Assembly (NCBI RefSeq): GCF_019429485.1
Contig: NZ_JAHXZN010000009.1
Span: 89,785-153,784, forward strand
DNA length: 64,000 nt
Origin: Sphingomonas citri
Lineage (GTDB): Bacteria > Pseudomonadota > Alphaproteobacteria > Sphingomonadales > Sphingomonadaceae
Reading direction: 5' to 3'
The translations under genes were made by a program, and so were the position numbers. A model generated the notes under the pieces. That model saw only the letters and a list, made by a program, of their open reading frames with translations, made no database searches and was not told the origin of the DNA. This document shows positions 16,460 to 26,281 of the stretch, one piece after another; within the stretch, counting starts at the first letter, position 1, and each line of letters begins with the position of its first letter.

Positions 16460-17472
16460 AAGCGCTTCGCCTCCTCACGCTCGCACTCTTCGCCTTCGCC
16501 CTGTCGGCAGTGCTGAGCCCGCGCGCGGAGGCGCAATCGAAATGCACCGGCAAGTTCGTCAACCCGATCACCGACGTCTGCTGGTCGTGCCTGTTCCCGC
16601 TCTCGGTTGGCGGGCTGAAGATCTGGCCGAGCAACCGGCCCGACACCGACAACCCCAACCTGCCAGTCTGCGCCTGCGGCTCGCCCGTACCCCGCATCGG
16701 CATCGCGGCCGGCTTCTGGGAGCCGGTGCGCCTCGCCGACGTCTCGACCAAGCCGTGGTGCTTCGTGAACCTCGGCGGCACGAAGATCTCGCCGGGTTTC
16801 GACATTGGCCAAGGCCAGCTCTCCGGCCCCTCGCAGAAGGGCGGCAACGGCCAGAACACGTCCAAGTGGCACGTCCACTGGTACGTTTACCCGCTGCTCT
16901 ACTGGATGGAGATCCTGGCCGACTTCGCCTGCTTCGAGCAGTCGTCGTTCGATATCGCCTATATGACCGAGGTCGACCCGCTCTGGCAGGATGACTCGCT
17001 CACCGCGCTCATCAACCCGGAAGCCGTGCTCTTCTCCTCGCCTATCGCGCAGGCCGCGTGCGCGGGTGATTGCATCGCGTCCACCGCCAAGCTGCCGCTC
17101 GACGCGACCTTCTGGTGCGCCGGCTGTCAAGGGCCGATGTACCCGATCAACGGCAACATCGCCGCCTCAGTCGGGCACGTGCAGGCGTCGCGCCTCGCGC
17201 TCGCTCGCTTCGCCTTCAAGATCCACCGTGAGGGCCTCGCCTGGGGCACGATGGGCTCCAAGGGCCTGTGCAACAAGTACCCGATGCCGGTGCTGAAGAA
17301 GCAGCAATACCGCGTCCAGATGACCAACCCGATCCCGACCGTCAGCGGCAAGGCGGCGTGCTCGCCGCTTGGCGCGTCGACGATGCCGCCGCAGGCGGGC
17401 CGTGCCTTCCCCGTAAAGGGCGAGGACATGGGCTACCTCGTCTGGCGCAAGCGCAACTGCTGCGTGCTGTGA
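16456..17472 (+). CDS. traU: Conjugative transfer protein TraU
   Basis: A 338-residue secreted, Cys-rich protein needed for DNA transfer and pilus assembly in F-type systems. A signal peptide ends near PRAEAQS. The mature protein opens with CTGKFVNPITDVCWSCLFP, then CACGSPVPRIGI, and contains HVHWYVYPLLYWME and FWCAGCQGPMYPINGN, all family hallmarks. About 15 Cys residues suggest dependence on the DsbC-like enzymes in the operon. It starts with GTG overlapping the previous gene. Confidence 0.93.
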   Translation: MKALRLLTLALFAFALSAVLSPRAEAQSKCTGKFVNPITDVCWSCLFPLSVGGLKIWPSNRPDTDNPNLPVCACGSPVPRIGIAAGFWEPVRLADVSTKPWCFVNLGGTKISPGFDIGQGQLSGPSQKGGNGQNTSKWHVHWYVYPLLYWMEILADFACFEQSSFDIAYMTEVDPLWQDDSLTALINPEAVLFSSPIAQAACAGDCIASTAKLPLDATFWCAGCQGPMYPINGNIAASVGHVQASRLALARFAFKIHREGLAWGTMGSKGLCNKYPMPVLKKQQYRVQMTNPIPTVSGKAACSPLGASTMPPQAGRAFPVKGEDMGYLVWRKRNCCVL

Positions 17473-17482
17473 GGAGACCCTG

Positions 17483-18226
17483 ATGCGCCGCTTTCTCCTT
17501 GTCGCTGCCGGGATCGCCGGCCTCGCCGGCATCCAGGCCATCGCTCAGACCGTCGATGGGCTTGACCTCGAGGCGATCAAGCGCCGCTCGGCCGCCATGC
17601 AGGGCGACGCCGAGACCTTCGCCGAGCAGGTCCGCAACCGCGGCGACGCCTTCCGCCAGGAAGCGATCGCGGTGCAGGACAAGGCGACCGGCAACCTCAC
17701 CGAGCTGGCCAAGGCCGATCTGCCGATGAACGGCGATGGCGCGTTCGACTTCGACGAGATCATCAAGGGCGCCAGCCAGAACGTGTCGTCGACCGGCCGC
17801 GGTGACGCACCGCAGTTCATCGCCTTCGCCAGCCTGTCGATGCCGGCGCCGGCCCTGCGCCAGCTCATCGCCGACACCGCCAAGGCGGGCGGCGTGGTCG
17901 TGTTTCGTGGCTTCCCGAACAACTCGATGAAGGCTTTCAGCGAGGCGCTGAGCAAGGTCGTGACGGAAAAGGATCAGCTCTCCAACGTCGGCATCGATCC
18001 GCGCCTGTTCCGCGCCTTCGACGTCCAGGCGGTGCCGACCTATGTCGCGGTCTCCTCCGACTTCGACCTGTGCTCAGGCCTTAACTGCCGCACCGCCGTG
18101 CCGGCGTTCGATCGCATCACCGGCAACGTCTCGGTGCGCTATGTGCTCGACACCTTCGTCGACGGACGCGGCCCCGGCGCCGGCGTCGCATCCGTGGCGC
18201 TGCGCAACATGGGCAAGGGCGCGTAG
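17483..18226 (+). CDS. trbC: TrbC-type pilus assembly protein
   Basis: A 247-residue exported protein. A signal peptide (LLVAAGIAGLAGIQAIAQ) is followed by a coiled-coil region and a thioredoxin-like TrbC domain with QFIAFASLSMPAPALRQLI, GVVVFRGF, and a cis-Pro-like VQAVPTYV. No CxxC is present in the redoxin-like fold, as is normal for TrbC. GAGGAG precedes the ATG. It acts with TraW in F pilus assembly. Confidence 0.87.
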   Translation: MRRFLLVAAGIAGLAGIQAIAQTVDGLDLEAIKRRSAAMQGDAETFAEQVRNRGDAFRQEAIAVQDKATGNLTELAKADLPMNGDGAFDFDEIIKGASQNVSSTGRGDAPQFIAFASLSMPAPALRQLIADTAKAGGVVVFRGFPNNSMKAFSEALSKVVTEKDQLSNVGIDPRLFRAFDVQAVPTYVAVSSDFDLCSGLNCRTAVPAFDRITGNVSVRYVLDTFVDGRGPGAGVASVALRNMGKGA

Positions 18227-20020
18227 GTGAAGCGCCTCGCCGCCTCGCTCTTCCTCGCCGTCATTGCGGGTGGCGCCAGCGGCGTCATCGCGCAGACGAC
18301 GATCGAGCAGGCGCGCCAGGAAGGCAACGCCATGGGCAAGGCGATGCGCGCGGACGAGAGCCTTGGCCCAACCGACGCCAAGCTGCAGGAGCTGCCCGGC
18401 TACGGCGGCACCGACCTGCCCGAGAAGGTCTATTTCGACGATCCCGACAAGCTGACGATGGACGGAAAAGGCGCGGCGCCGACCAGCGACGCCTATGGCA
18501 CCGTCGTCGACACGGCCGGCACTCGCCCGAGCTTCAGCAACGCGGAGATCCTCGCCGCCACCTCGCGCGGTACCGCCATCGAGAAGGACCCCGAGACCTA
18601 CCTCGGCGGGCAGAACATCGGTGGCGCGACCGGTACCTGCACCGCTCTCCCGCCTTCGGTCGGCTCGAAGGGCTATTACGAGGCGACCTGCAACAAGGGC
18701 TCCAAGGTCACTCAGGCCAACGAGACCTGCCGCGGCAACATGGTGCCGAACGTCGTCAATACCTCACGCTGGTTCTACTACGGTGCGCCGGACAAGAACG
18801 AGGGCAACGGCTTCGCTCGCAACACGGTGATGCAGGCCAAGGTCGCGGCCGGCATCTGCCGCGCCGAGCCGGTATCCAAGCACGTCTGCGATGCCCAGAT
18901 CGAGATGGGCGCGGGCGGCACGAACATCGAGGACTACCGCAAATTCTGTAAGAGCAAGGTTAGCGGCACCGCGCAGCTCTACTCCTGCTCGACTGAGATC
19001 CCGCAGGGCGAGATCCCGGCACACTTCAACTTCAAGACAAACACCGTCTTCCTGAAGAAGGAGGGCGAGACGAGCGTCACCGTGACGCGCAACGAGGGCA
19101 CCTGCCCCGCACTCGCCGCGGACGCGAGCTGCACGCCGCAGGCTGCCGAGGTCTGCACCGAAGGACCGGAGACGCGCACGATCGAGGGCGTGGCGGTAAC
19201 GCAGAGCTGCTGGGCCTGGTCGCGGACGTTCACCTGCCAGCGGCTCCAGCCAGCGAGCGACTGCAGCGCGCTCGACGACAACAAGCAGTGCAAGTTCTTG
19301 CGCGACGAGTGCCTTGATGACCCGCAGTCGGGTGCGTGCAAGGTGTCGCAGCGCGTCTACAGCTGCCCGCTCCCCGACGATCCCGCATCGACCGACAAGC
19401 AGTACGTCTGCGGCAACGACGTCTACTGCTCCAACGGCGACTGCGAGCAGATCGAGCGCGAGGCCTCGACCGAGTTCAAGGACGCGCTGGTGGCGCTCCA
19501 CGCGATCGGCGATGCGGGCAAGCAGTTCGATCCCGACAAGCTCACCGTCTTCTCGGGCGAGCGCAACACCTGCAACAAGAAGATCTTCGGCGCGTCGAAT
19601 TGCTGCTCGGGCAAGGGCGTGCCGCTGTTGACGCCGTGGCTGTGCAGCTCGGCCGAGAAGCAACTCGACGAGAAGGACGACAAGGGGCTCTGCCATAAGG
19701 TCGGATCCTACTGCTCGGACAAAATTCTCGGCGTCTGCGTGACCTCGAAGGACGCCTACTGCTGCTTCGGCAGCAAGCTTTCCCGGATCCTGCAGGAGCA
19801 AGGTCGCCTGCAGATCAACAAGCCATGGGGCAAACCCAAGGACGAAACCTGCAAGGGCTTCACCATCGAGGAGTTCCAACGCCTCGATCTGTCCCAGATG
19901 GATTTCTCCGAGGTCTATGCCGAGTTCATGGACGCAGCGAAGCTGCCGGACGAGGTCAGCGTAATGACCGACATCCAGCAAAAGATTCAGGGGTATTATG
20001 ACCTTCACGGGCGCAAATGA
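18227..20020 (+). CDS. traN: Mating-pair stabilisation protein TraN
   Basis: A 597-residue outer-membrane, Cys-rich adhesin that stabilises mating aggregates. A signal peptide ends at GVIAQT. The middle is packed with Cys pairs (CSTEIPQGEIPAHF, ETRTIEGVAVTQSCWAWSRT), and the C-terminus has NCCSGKGVPLL and the conserved KDAYCCFGSKLSRILQEQGR. The GTG at 18227 directly follows the trbC stop. The recipient receptor specificity cannot be read from the sequence. Confidence 0.92.
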   Translation: MKRLAASLFLAVIAGGASGVIAQTTIEQARQEGNAMGKAMRADESLGPTDAKLQELPGYGGTDLPEKVYFDDPDKLTMDGKGAAPTSDAYGTVVDTAGTRPSFSNAEILAATSRGTAIEKDPETYLGGQNIGGATGTCTALPPSVGSKGYYEATCNKGSKVTQANETCRGNMVPNVVNTSRWFYYGAPDKNEGNGFARNTVMQAKVAAGICRAEPVSKHVCDAQIEMGAGGTNIEDYRKFCKSKVSGTAQLYSCSTEIPQGEIPAHFNFKTNTVFLKKEGETSVTVTRNEGTCPALAADASCTPQAAEVCTEGPETRTIEGVAVTQSCWAWSRTFTCQRLQPASDCSALDDNKQCKFLRDECLDDPQSGACKVSQRVYSCPLPDDPASTDKQYVCGNDVYCSNGDCEQIEREASTEFKDALVALHAIGDAGKQFDPDKLTVFSGERNTCNKKIFGASNCCSGKGVPLLTPWLCSSAEKQLDEKDDKGLCHKVGSYCSDKILGVCVTSKDAYCCFGSKLSRILQEQGRLQINKPWGKPKDETCKGFTIEEFQRLDLSQMDFSEVYAEFMDAAKLPDEVSVMTDIQQKIQGYYDLHGRK

Positions 20021-20045
20021 TGCGGACGGTCCGGGGGGACCGTGC

Positions 20046-20405
20046 ATGATCGACATGTCGGTGCTCGATCTCGCGGTGTTCCTTCGTATTCATCGCCCGA
20101 GCCGCGGCACCTCCGCGGGCGAGGTCGCGCAGACGGTTAGCCACTGGTTCCAGTGCGACGTCGACCCGCGCGAGGTCGAGCGCTCGTTCCCGCGAATGGT
20201 CGACGCCGGCTGGCTGGTTCGCCGCCCGACCGGGATGCGCCCCACGATCAAGGGCCGCAAGCACGGCCGCCAGCACCTACGCGGGATCGTCCGCATGCTC
20301 GATCAGGGCACCAAGATGCTCGACGTCGCGCGGATGATGTCGGTCCTTCAACTCGCAATGATTGAGCTCGACGGGGAGCATGACGATGACGACGATCAGG
20401 GATAA
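20046..20405 (+). CDS. Small winged-helix-like protein in the tra operon
   Basis: A 119-residue cytosolic protein. The ATG at 20046 is favoured by GGGGGGACC upstream; an in-frame ATG at 19998 overlaps traN. The sequence (LRIHRPSRGTSAGEVAQTVS, EVERSFPRMVDAGWLVRRPTG) resembles a winged helix of the PadR/MarR kind, followed by a helical region and an acidic tail DGEHDDDDDQG. It is possibly a regulator lying inside the operon. No precise family is assigned. Confidence 0.6.
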   Translation: MIDMSVLDLAVFLRIHRPSRGTSAGEVAQTVSHWFQCDVDPREVERSFPRMVDAGWLVRRPTGMRPTIKGRKHGRQHLRGIVRMLDQGTKMLDVARMMSVLQLAMIELDGEHDDDDDQG

Positions 20406-21294
20406 CCGCCGCGGCCGCTTCGCCGCCACGTTTCTCATGCTGCTCGCCGCGGCCGCGCCGATCGCGGCGCCCGCGCAGTCGTCGGATCTGCAATCGGCCG
20501 CAATGTCGGGCGCGGGCGAGGATGAGGCCGCGCAGGAGCAGGCGCAGCCTGAGGCCGTGCAGGCGAGCGTGGACGCGCCGGTCCAAGGCGATGACTTCTA
20601 CTGCGGTCAGCGCCGGCTCGGCCAGTGGTTCTATTGCGAGCGCCCCAAGGCGCCGCCCAAGACGCCTCAGGCCGTGCAGCAGGCGCAGGCGTCGGCAACC
20701 GATCGGATGAAGGCCATTACGCGGCAGCTGAACGAGCTGAAGAACAAGGCCATCCTCGAGCCGACCGAGGCGAACGTGATCGCCTACGTCCGCTTCCAGC
20801 GTGAGCAGCTCGACCGTGCCTCGGTGTTCTCCGACACCTGGCAGCGTGCGCTCTGGCAGAACCCCGACATCGACTACACGCTGCAGCGGCCCGTCTCTAC
20901 GGTCGGCAAGCGCGCGTGGACCGACAACCGCAGTGCCACCCGCGACCAGGCGCTCGCGCGCATCGGCCAGCGCTACGGCATGTTCTATTTCTTCGCGCAG
21001 AGCTGTGCCGCGTGTGAGGTGTTCTCGCCCATCCTGCGCTCGGTCGCTGACAGCCACCGCATGACGGTCATGGCGGTCTCGACCGACGGCGGGCCGAGCC
21101 GCTCCTTCCCCAACTACGTCGTCGATAGCGGCCAGCGCGAGCGCATGGGCGTGCCACTCGCCACGCCGGCGCTGGTGCTCTTTGACACCGTCACCCGCAA
21201 GACCGTCCCCATCGGCTTCGGCGTCATGTCGGCCGACGAGATCATGGAGCGCATCTTCATGCTCACCAACACCAAGCCGGGCGAGGAGTTCTGA
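20380..21294 (+). CDS. traF: Conjugative transfer protein TraF
   Basis: A 304-residue periplasmic thioredoxin-fold protein of the F pilus assembly complex. A signal peptide (FLMLLAAAAPIAAPAQS) is followed by the TraF N-region (FYCGQRRLGQWFYCERP) and a redoxin domain with YGMFYFFAQSCAAC, in which C209 and C212 form a CxxC that many TraF proteins lack. The ATG at 20380 has GGGGAG upstream and overlaps the previous gene. Confidence 0.88.
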   Translation: MTMTTIRDNRRGRFAATFLMLLAAAAPIAAPAQSSDLQSAAMSGAGEDEAAQEQAQPEAVQASVDAPVQGDDFYCGQRRLGQWFYCERPKAPPKTPQAVQQAQASATDRMKAITRQLNELKNKAILEPTEANVIAYVRFQREQLDRASVFSDTWQRALWQNPDIDYTLQRPVSTVGKRAWTDNRSATRDQALARIGQRYGMFYFFAQSCAACEVFSPILRSVADSHRMTVMAVSTDGGPSRSFPNYVVDSGQRERMGVPLATPALVLFDTVTRKTVPIGFGVMSADEIMERIFMLTNTKPGEEF

Positions 21295-22763
21295 TGCCCG
21301 CCCCCTCCCCTCGCCCTTCTCCCTTCCGCGTGCTGATGCGGCGCACCGCCGCGGCCGTCGCGGTGCTCGGCGCCACTAGCATGATCCCGGTCGACATCGC
21401 GCGAGCGGACGTCGCCGGGCAGATGAACAGCTTCTTCCAGGATGCGGGAGGTGCGGCCAACGTAACCGGGCCGAGCGCCTACCAGGGGCAGACAGCAGGC
21501 TACTACTCGATGGGCAACGTCTGGACGCGCTTCCCACAGAAGAGCGTGCAGCCGTTCAACCTGCAGATGCCGAGCGTGCGCGCCGGCTGCGGCGGGATCG
21601 ACATCTTCACCGGCTCCTTCTCCTTCATCAACGGCGCCGAGATGGTCGCCATGCTGAAGGCAACCGCCAACAATGCGCTCGGCTTCGCCTTCCAGCTCGC
21701 CATCGACAGCGTGTCGCCCGAGATCGGGAAGGTCATGGACGGCATGGCCAACAAGGCGCAGCAGATGAACCAGATGAACATCTCGTCCTGCGAGGCTGCG
21801 CAGGGCCTGGTGGGTGGTCTCTGGCCCAAGATGGCCGGCGCCCGCTCGAACGTCTGCGCCGCGATTGGAAACAGCGAGGGCATGTTCTCCGACTGGGCAC
21901 GGTCTCGGCAGGAGTGCGGCCCGGGCGGCAAGCAGGAAGCGACGATCGACGCCAGCAAGGACCCCAAGATGGCAGAGAACGCGGCCGGCGCGCCGCGCAA
22001 CTACACCTGGGACGCGATCCAGAAATCGAACAAGTTCGGCACCTACGACCAGGGCTTCTCCGAGTACCTGATGACGCTGGTCGGCACGATCGTCGTCGAT
22101 CCCAAGGGTGCGCCGGATGGCGGCCCGATGGTCGCCTTCCACGGTCCCGCCGAAGAAGCCGTCGTCACTGCCCTGCTCGATGGCACCGGCACCGGCGGCA
22201 CACCGGTCAAGTTCCTGAAGTGCGATGAGCAGCTGAAGTGCCTCAAGGTGACGGAGCAGCAGCTGCAGATCGCCGTCGGACTGCGCACGAAGATCAAGGG
22301 GATGATCGACTCGATCAACTCGAAGATCCGTACCGACAGCGCGCTCGACGTCGCGGAGCAGCAGCTGCTCAACATGACCTCGCTACCGCTCTACAAGATG
22401 CTGGCGGTGCAGGCGATGGCGCACCAGAGCTTCAATCCCGGCGAGACCAGCGCGCTCGCCGAGATCGTGGCGATCAATCTCCTTTCGGCGATGATCGACA
22501 ACATGCTCGACCGCATCAGCCAGTCGTCGGTGCAGGTGCAGTCTGGCGATGTCGATGTGAGCAAGGCGTGGCGCGAGCAGCTCGCGGCTGCGCGCGAGCG
22601 CTATGCCCAGCGTGACTTCAAGCTGAAGGACACGCTCAACCAGACGATCTTCCTCATCAACAAGTCGGTGATGCTCGAGTCGACGCTGCAGAACAGCATG
22701 TCGCCGGCGATGGCAGCGTCGCTCAACTTCTCGCGCGGGCTGAGCGCGCAGGGCCTCAACTAA
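21294..22763 (+). CDS. traH: Conjugative transfer protein TraH
   Basis: A 489-residue periplasmic pilus assembly protein. It has an N-terminal signal, then the hallmark GYYSMGNVWTRFPQKSVQPF, RAGCGGIDIFTGSFSFINGA and SSCEAAQGLVGGLWPKM, with C-terminal coiled-coil segments. Its ATG overlaps the traF stop (TGATG). The length matches F TraH (about 458) with a slight extension. Confidence 0.93.
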   Translation: MPAPSPRPSPFRVLMRRTAAAVAVLGATSMIPVDIARADVAGQMNSFFQDAGGAANVTGPSAYQGQTAGYYSMGNVWTRFPQKSVQPFNLQMPSVRAGCGGIDIFTGSFSFINGAEMVAMLKATANNALGFAFQLAIDSVSPEIGKVMDGMANKAQQMNQMNISSCEAAQGLVGGLWPKMAGARSNVCAAIGNSEGMFSDWARSRQECGPGGKQEATIDASKDPKMAENAAGAPRNYTWDAIQKSNKFGTYDQGFSEYLMTLVGTIVVDPKGAPDGGPMVAFHGPAEEAVVTALLDGTGTGGTPVKFLKCDEQLKCLKVTEQQLQIAVGLRTKIKGMIDSINSKIRTDSALDVAEQQLLNMTSLPLYKMLAVQAMAHQSFNPGETSALAEIVAINLLSAMIDNMLDRISQSSVQVQSGDVDVSKAWREQLAAARERYAQRDFKLKDTLNQTIFLINKSVMLESTLQNSMSPAMAASLNFSRGLSAQGLN

Positions 22764-22775
22764 GGACAGCGAGCG

Positions 22776-25649
22776 ATGGTCGAGGTCTTCACGATTGGTG
22801 GCGGCGAATACATCGTCAACACGTTCAACGCGGTTGCCGCGTGGACAGGCGGAGGCGGCTACCGCGCGCTCCTGCGCGTGGTGATGATCCTCGGCCTGAT
22901 CTACACGCTCCTGTCCGTCGCGTTCACGATGAACTTTCGCGTCTGGATGAACTGGTTCCTCGGCTCGACGCTGATCTATTCCTGCCTGATGGTGCCGACC
23001 GTCAGTGTGAAGGTCACCGACCGGATCAACCCGTCGCTTGCGCCCGCGACGATCGCCAACGTTCCTCTCGGGCTCGGCGTGATGGCGAGCTTCACCAGCC
23101 AGGTCGGCGACTGGCTGACGCGGACGGCCGAGACCGTCTTCACGATGCCGAGCCAGCTCAACTACTCGACCAACGGCATGGTCTACGGCGCACGCCTGTT
23201 CGACGCGACGCGCAATTTCGAGATCCGCGACGCCGAGTTTGCCACCAACCTCTCTGCTCACTTTAAGAACTGCGTCTTTGGCGACATCATGCTCGGGCAG
23301 AAGTCGATGACCGACCTCGCCAACGCCAAGGATCTCTGGAACGCGATGGGGCCGGGTTCGGTCGCGCGATCGCAGCCGTGGACCAGCCGCGCCGGCGTTG
23401 CGGTCACGACCGACATCATCACCTGCAACAACGCCTATAACCTGCTGTCTGAGCAGTGGACGCCGATGATCGCAGCGCACACTCCGCTCTGGTCGAAGCA
23501 GGCCTACCCGAAGCTGTCGACGGCCGTCGCCTCGGCCAAGCTCCGCGAGGACGTGCCCATCGTCAATCAGGCCTTCACCGCAGCCAGCCCTAACTTCGAA
23601 GCGGTGATGCGCCAGAACACGGCGATCAACGCCTTCATGCAGGCGCGTGACGGTATGGCGGGCGGCCCGGGTGCAGCATCGATCGACACCTTCGCCACCA
23701 CGCATGCGGACATCCAGGCGCGCAACACGTACAACTCGATTGCGCAGCAGGCGATGAGCTGGGTGCCGATCCTCAACATCGTGCTGACCGTGGTGTTTTA
23801 CGCCATGTTCCCGGTCATCTTCCCGCTGTTCCTGATGCCTCAGACCGGCGTCGGCGCGCTCAAAGGCTACCTGACCGGCTTCTTCTATCTCGCGTCCTGG
23901 GGACCGCTCTACGTCATCCTCCACATGATCTGCATGACCCGGGCGACGATCGCGGCGAAGGGCGTGGCTGAGGGCGGCATGTCGCTCGGGACCTATGCCG
24001 GGATCGGAGCCGTCAACGCCGAGACGGCGACGATCGCGGGCTTCATGCTGATGAGCGTACCGTTCCTCGCTGCGGGTCTCGCCAAGGGGGCAATGAGCAT
24101 CTCGGGTCAGGCGACCTCGATCCTCAGCCCGGCGCAGAACGCCGCGGAAGCTGCTGCAGCCGAGCAGACGACCGGCAACTACTCGTACGGGAACACGAGC
24201 TTCGCTAACTCGACCTCGAACATGCGCCAGAGCAGCCAATGGTCTGACGCGCCGACGTTCTCGTCTGGATCATTCGGCTCGACCTATAGGTTCGATAACG
24301 GCGCCACGGCGAGCAGCTACGGCAATGGCTTTGCGGTCACCGACACGACCGGTGCGATGTCGCGGCTCTCGGTCACGCCGACCCTTTCGACTGGGTATGT
24401 CTCAGAGATGCGGCAGGCCGCGAGCATGCTGGAGCGCGAGGCTCGGAGCGAAGAGGCTGCAGCTGCCCGGATCCTCAGCACCACTCATACCGACCGGAGC
24501 GCGCAAGGTACGTCGATTGACGTCACGAAAGCCACCGAGAACGGATCGGGTATCCAGACGAATATCGGCAACGATCGCTTCGTCCGGAACGGTGGCTCGA
24601 CCTTTGATACCTTGGAGAACCGTGGCTCGGTCAACAACTCCGCACGTGTCACGAACACCAACGGCCGCGGAGCTGAGGTCATCGATTCAGTTTCGGGTGG
24701 TCTTAGCGTCGGGCTTGGCGGCGGTGGGGCACCACGGTCGGGCAAACCTAACCCGGCAGATGCCGTTGGCCCGAACGGACCACAGCTTCCGCCCACGCCG
24801 GAGAAACCCACTCTCGGACAAAGGCTCACCGGTGCGCTGCCGCAAATCAAGGGAAGTAAGACCTGGACCGGGCAGCAGACTGACTCACTTCGTCGAAACC
24901 AAGACCAGACTCGTTCCGTCGAGGACGGTTCGTCGATTGGCGATGGCGCTCGCAATGAACAGTCTTATGGCGAGGCCCTAAACCAAAGCACCGGTAATTA
25001 TACCAGATCTGGCACTTCCGTTCGTGCTGCGACTTCACAAACGTCGAGCGTTAGCACTGAGGACGCACGCTCGCTGGCGTATTCACATGAATTGCGCGCC
25101 CGTCAGCTCCACGAAAAAGCGCAGCAGCTATCGAATGATGCAAGCTATGCAGAGACGCACGGCATGCAGATGAGCGAGAACATGAGCCAAGAGTTGGCCC
25201 AGTGGTACGCGAAGGAACAAGCCGCAAAGCCTGCGTTGAATGCTCCTGGGCTTCACGAGACGGCGGTTAGCGATCAACAGCGGATCACTCGCGATCAGAT
25301 GGTTTCCCGGTTCCTCGAGCATAAACGGCAGGACATCTACAACGGCGTGGCTCCTCGCTTGCACGAGCCGGACCTGGTCGACGTTCCGAAGGTCCCCGTC
25401 TCCAGCGCTGCTGACGTTGAGGCCCACTACCATCCGACCGGCCTCCGCAAAGTCCCAACCGTCGGTGGTCCTGGTGACGGGTCGGCCACCGTTGCCCAGA
25501 TCGATACCCAAACGGCTGCGATCAAGGCAGATCAGGATGCCAAGCGGGTAATCCGAGCAGGCGCCGTTGAGGCTGGCTCGGCTGTAAGGGGTGAGGTCGA
25601 TGAAGCCATGCGCAAGGGCTTCTTCACCGACCCGGAGCAGAGAAGGTGA
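22776..25649 (+). CDS. traG: Conjugative transfer protein TraG
   Basis: A 957-residue inner-membrane protein; its N-terminal half (to about residue 450) has several membrane helices and is needed for pilus assembly, and its periplasmic C-terminal half serves mating-pair stabilisation and entry exclusion in F. Seen here: VFTIGGGEYIVNTFNAVAAW at the start, PIFPLFLMPQTG-type helices and a Ser/Thr/Asn-rich, low-complexity C-half (GNTSFANSTSNMRQSSQWSD). It is the last recognised gene of the operon; the C-half is more AT-rich and divergent than the N-half. Confidence 0.92.
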   Translation: MVEVFTIGGGEYIVNTFNAVAAWTGGGGYRALLRVVMILGLIYTLLSVAFTMNFRVWMNWFLGSTLIYSCLMVPTVSVKVTDRINPSLAPATIANVPLGLGVMASFTSQVGDWLTRTAETVFTMPSQLNYSTNGMVYGARLFDATRNFEIRDAEFATNLSAHFKNCVFGDIMLGQKSMTDLANAKDLWNAMGPGSVARSQPWTSRAGVAVTTDIITCNNAYNLLSEQWTPMIAAHTPLWSKQAYPKLSTAVASAKLREDVPIVNQAFTAASPNFEAVMRQNTAINAFMQARDGMAGGPGAASIDTFATTHADIQARNTYNSIAQQAMSWVPILNIVLTVVFYAMFPVIFPLFLMPQTGVGALKGYLTGFFYLASWGPLYVILHMICMTRATIAAKGVAEGGMSLGTYAGIGAVNAETATIAGFMLMSVPFLAAGLAKGAMSISGQATSILSPAQNAAEAAAAEQTTGNYSYGNTSFANSTSNMRQSSQWSDAPTFSSGSFGSTYRFDNGATASSYGNGFAVTDTTGAMSRLSVTPTLSTGYVSEMRQAASMLEREARSEEAAAARILSTTHTDRSAQGTSIDVTKATENGSGIQTNIGNDRFVRNGGSTFDTLENRGSVNNSARVTNTNGRGAEVIDSVSGGLSVGLGGGGAPRSGKPNPADAVGPNGPQLPPTPEKPTLGQRLTGALPQIKGSKTWTGQQTDSLRRNQDQTRSVEDGSSIGDGARNEQSYGEALNQSTGNYTRSGTSVRAATSQTSSVSTEDARSLAYSHELRARQLHEKAQQLSNDASYAETHGMQMSENMSQELAQWYAKEQAAKPALNAPGLHETAVSDQQRITRDQMVSRFLEHKRQDIYNGVAPRLHEPDLVDVPKVPVSSAADVEAHYHPTGLRKVPTVGGPGDGSATVAQIDTQTAAIKADQDAKRVIRAGAVEAGSAVRGEVDEAMRKGFFTDPEQRR

Positions 25650-25651
25650 CC

Positions 25652-25858
25652 CTAGAGGAAATAAGCGCAGTAGATGAGGCCACCTGCAAGAAGGCCGTAT
25701 GCGAGGAGATACCCGATGGTGCCTCCTTGCGTCCAGCGGCCGCTCGCGTCGGACAATGGCTGCAAGGTCGGCGCGTCGTCGGCGTCATCAACCACCACGA
25801 GCGGGCCACCCGGCCTGTCCCGCGTCGCGTTGTATAGCGACAGATCAAATTCTGGCAT
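25652..25858 (-). CDS. Small membrane protein
   Basis: A 68-residue protein convergent with traG, separated by 2 bp. The ATG at 25858 has a clean GGAGG box 7 bases upstream, which decides against the longer frame. An acidic N-terminal part (PLVVVDDADDAPTLQPLSD) leads to one C-terminal membrane helix (GYLLAYGLLAGGLIYCAYFL). The function is unknown. Confidence 0.65.
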   Translation of the reverse strand: MPEFDLSLYNATRDRPGGPLVVVDDADDAPTLQPLSDASGRWTQGGTIGYLLAYGLLAGGLIYCAYFL

Positions 25859-25898
25859 GACGCTACCTCCGCGTGTAGGTTCGCATTGGAGCGAGGCA

Positions 25899-26213
25899 AT
25901 GGCAAGCATTTCTGCGCACCGCACCGATAACCACGAGCCGCTCGATCTACCCAGCAACCTGCTGTTTGGGTTCTCGTGGATGCTGGTGATGGCAGTCGGG
26001 TTAATGCCTATTGCTGAGGCCTGCTTGCATCGGGTTCCCTCAGTCACAGTCCCTGCGACCGCGGCATTTTTTATCGCCGTCGGAAGCGGCATTCTGCTGC
26101 GACGTCGCTATTCGTGGGTAGGAGTCGTTCTCCATATCTACGGTCAAATTGCAATCTGGTTATCTTTATTCGTGATGTCGCTCGCCGGGATTCTTGCCTC
26201 GCTAGGATCCTAA
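25899..26213 (+). CDS. Small three-helix membrane protein
   Basis: A 104-residue protein with hydrophobic segments at about residues 20-42, 48-66 and 72-98. The start ATG at 25899 follows GGAGCGAGG, and it is divergent from the preceding small gene with 40 bp between. I do not recognise it. Its composition is less GC-rich than the tra operon. Confidence 0.6.
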   Translation: MASISAHRTDNHEPLDLPSNLLFGFSWMLVMAVGLMPIAEACLHRVPSVTVPATAAFFIAVGSGILLRRRYSWVGVVLHIYGQIAIWLSLFVMSLAGILASLGS

Positions 26214-26281
26214 TAAGACGTCTCGGCTAATGGGCTTAGCAGGCGGGGATCCTTTCTGGCTTCGCGCAACGTGGGGCAAAC

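Noticed and set aside
22383..24239. 618-residue open frame on the minus strand opposite traH/traG
   Set aside because: It mirrors the codon pattern of high-GC coding DNA, is Arg/His-rich with no domain, and lies wholly within well-supported tra genes.
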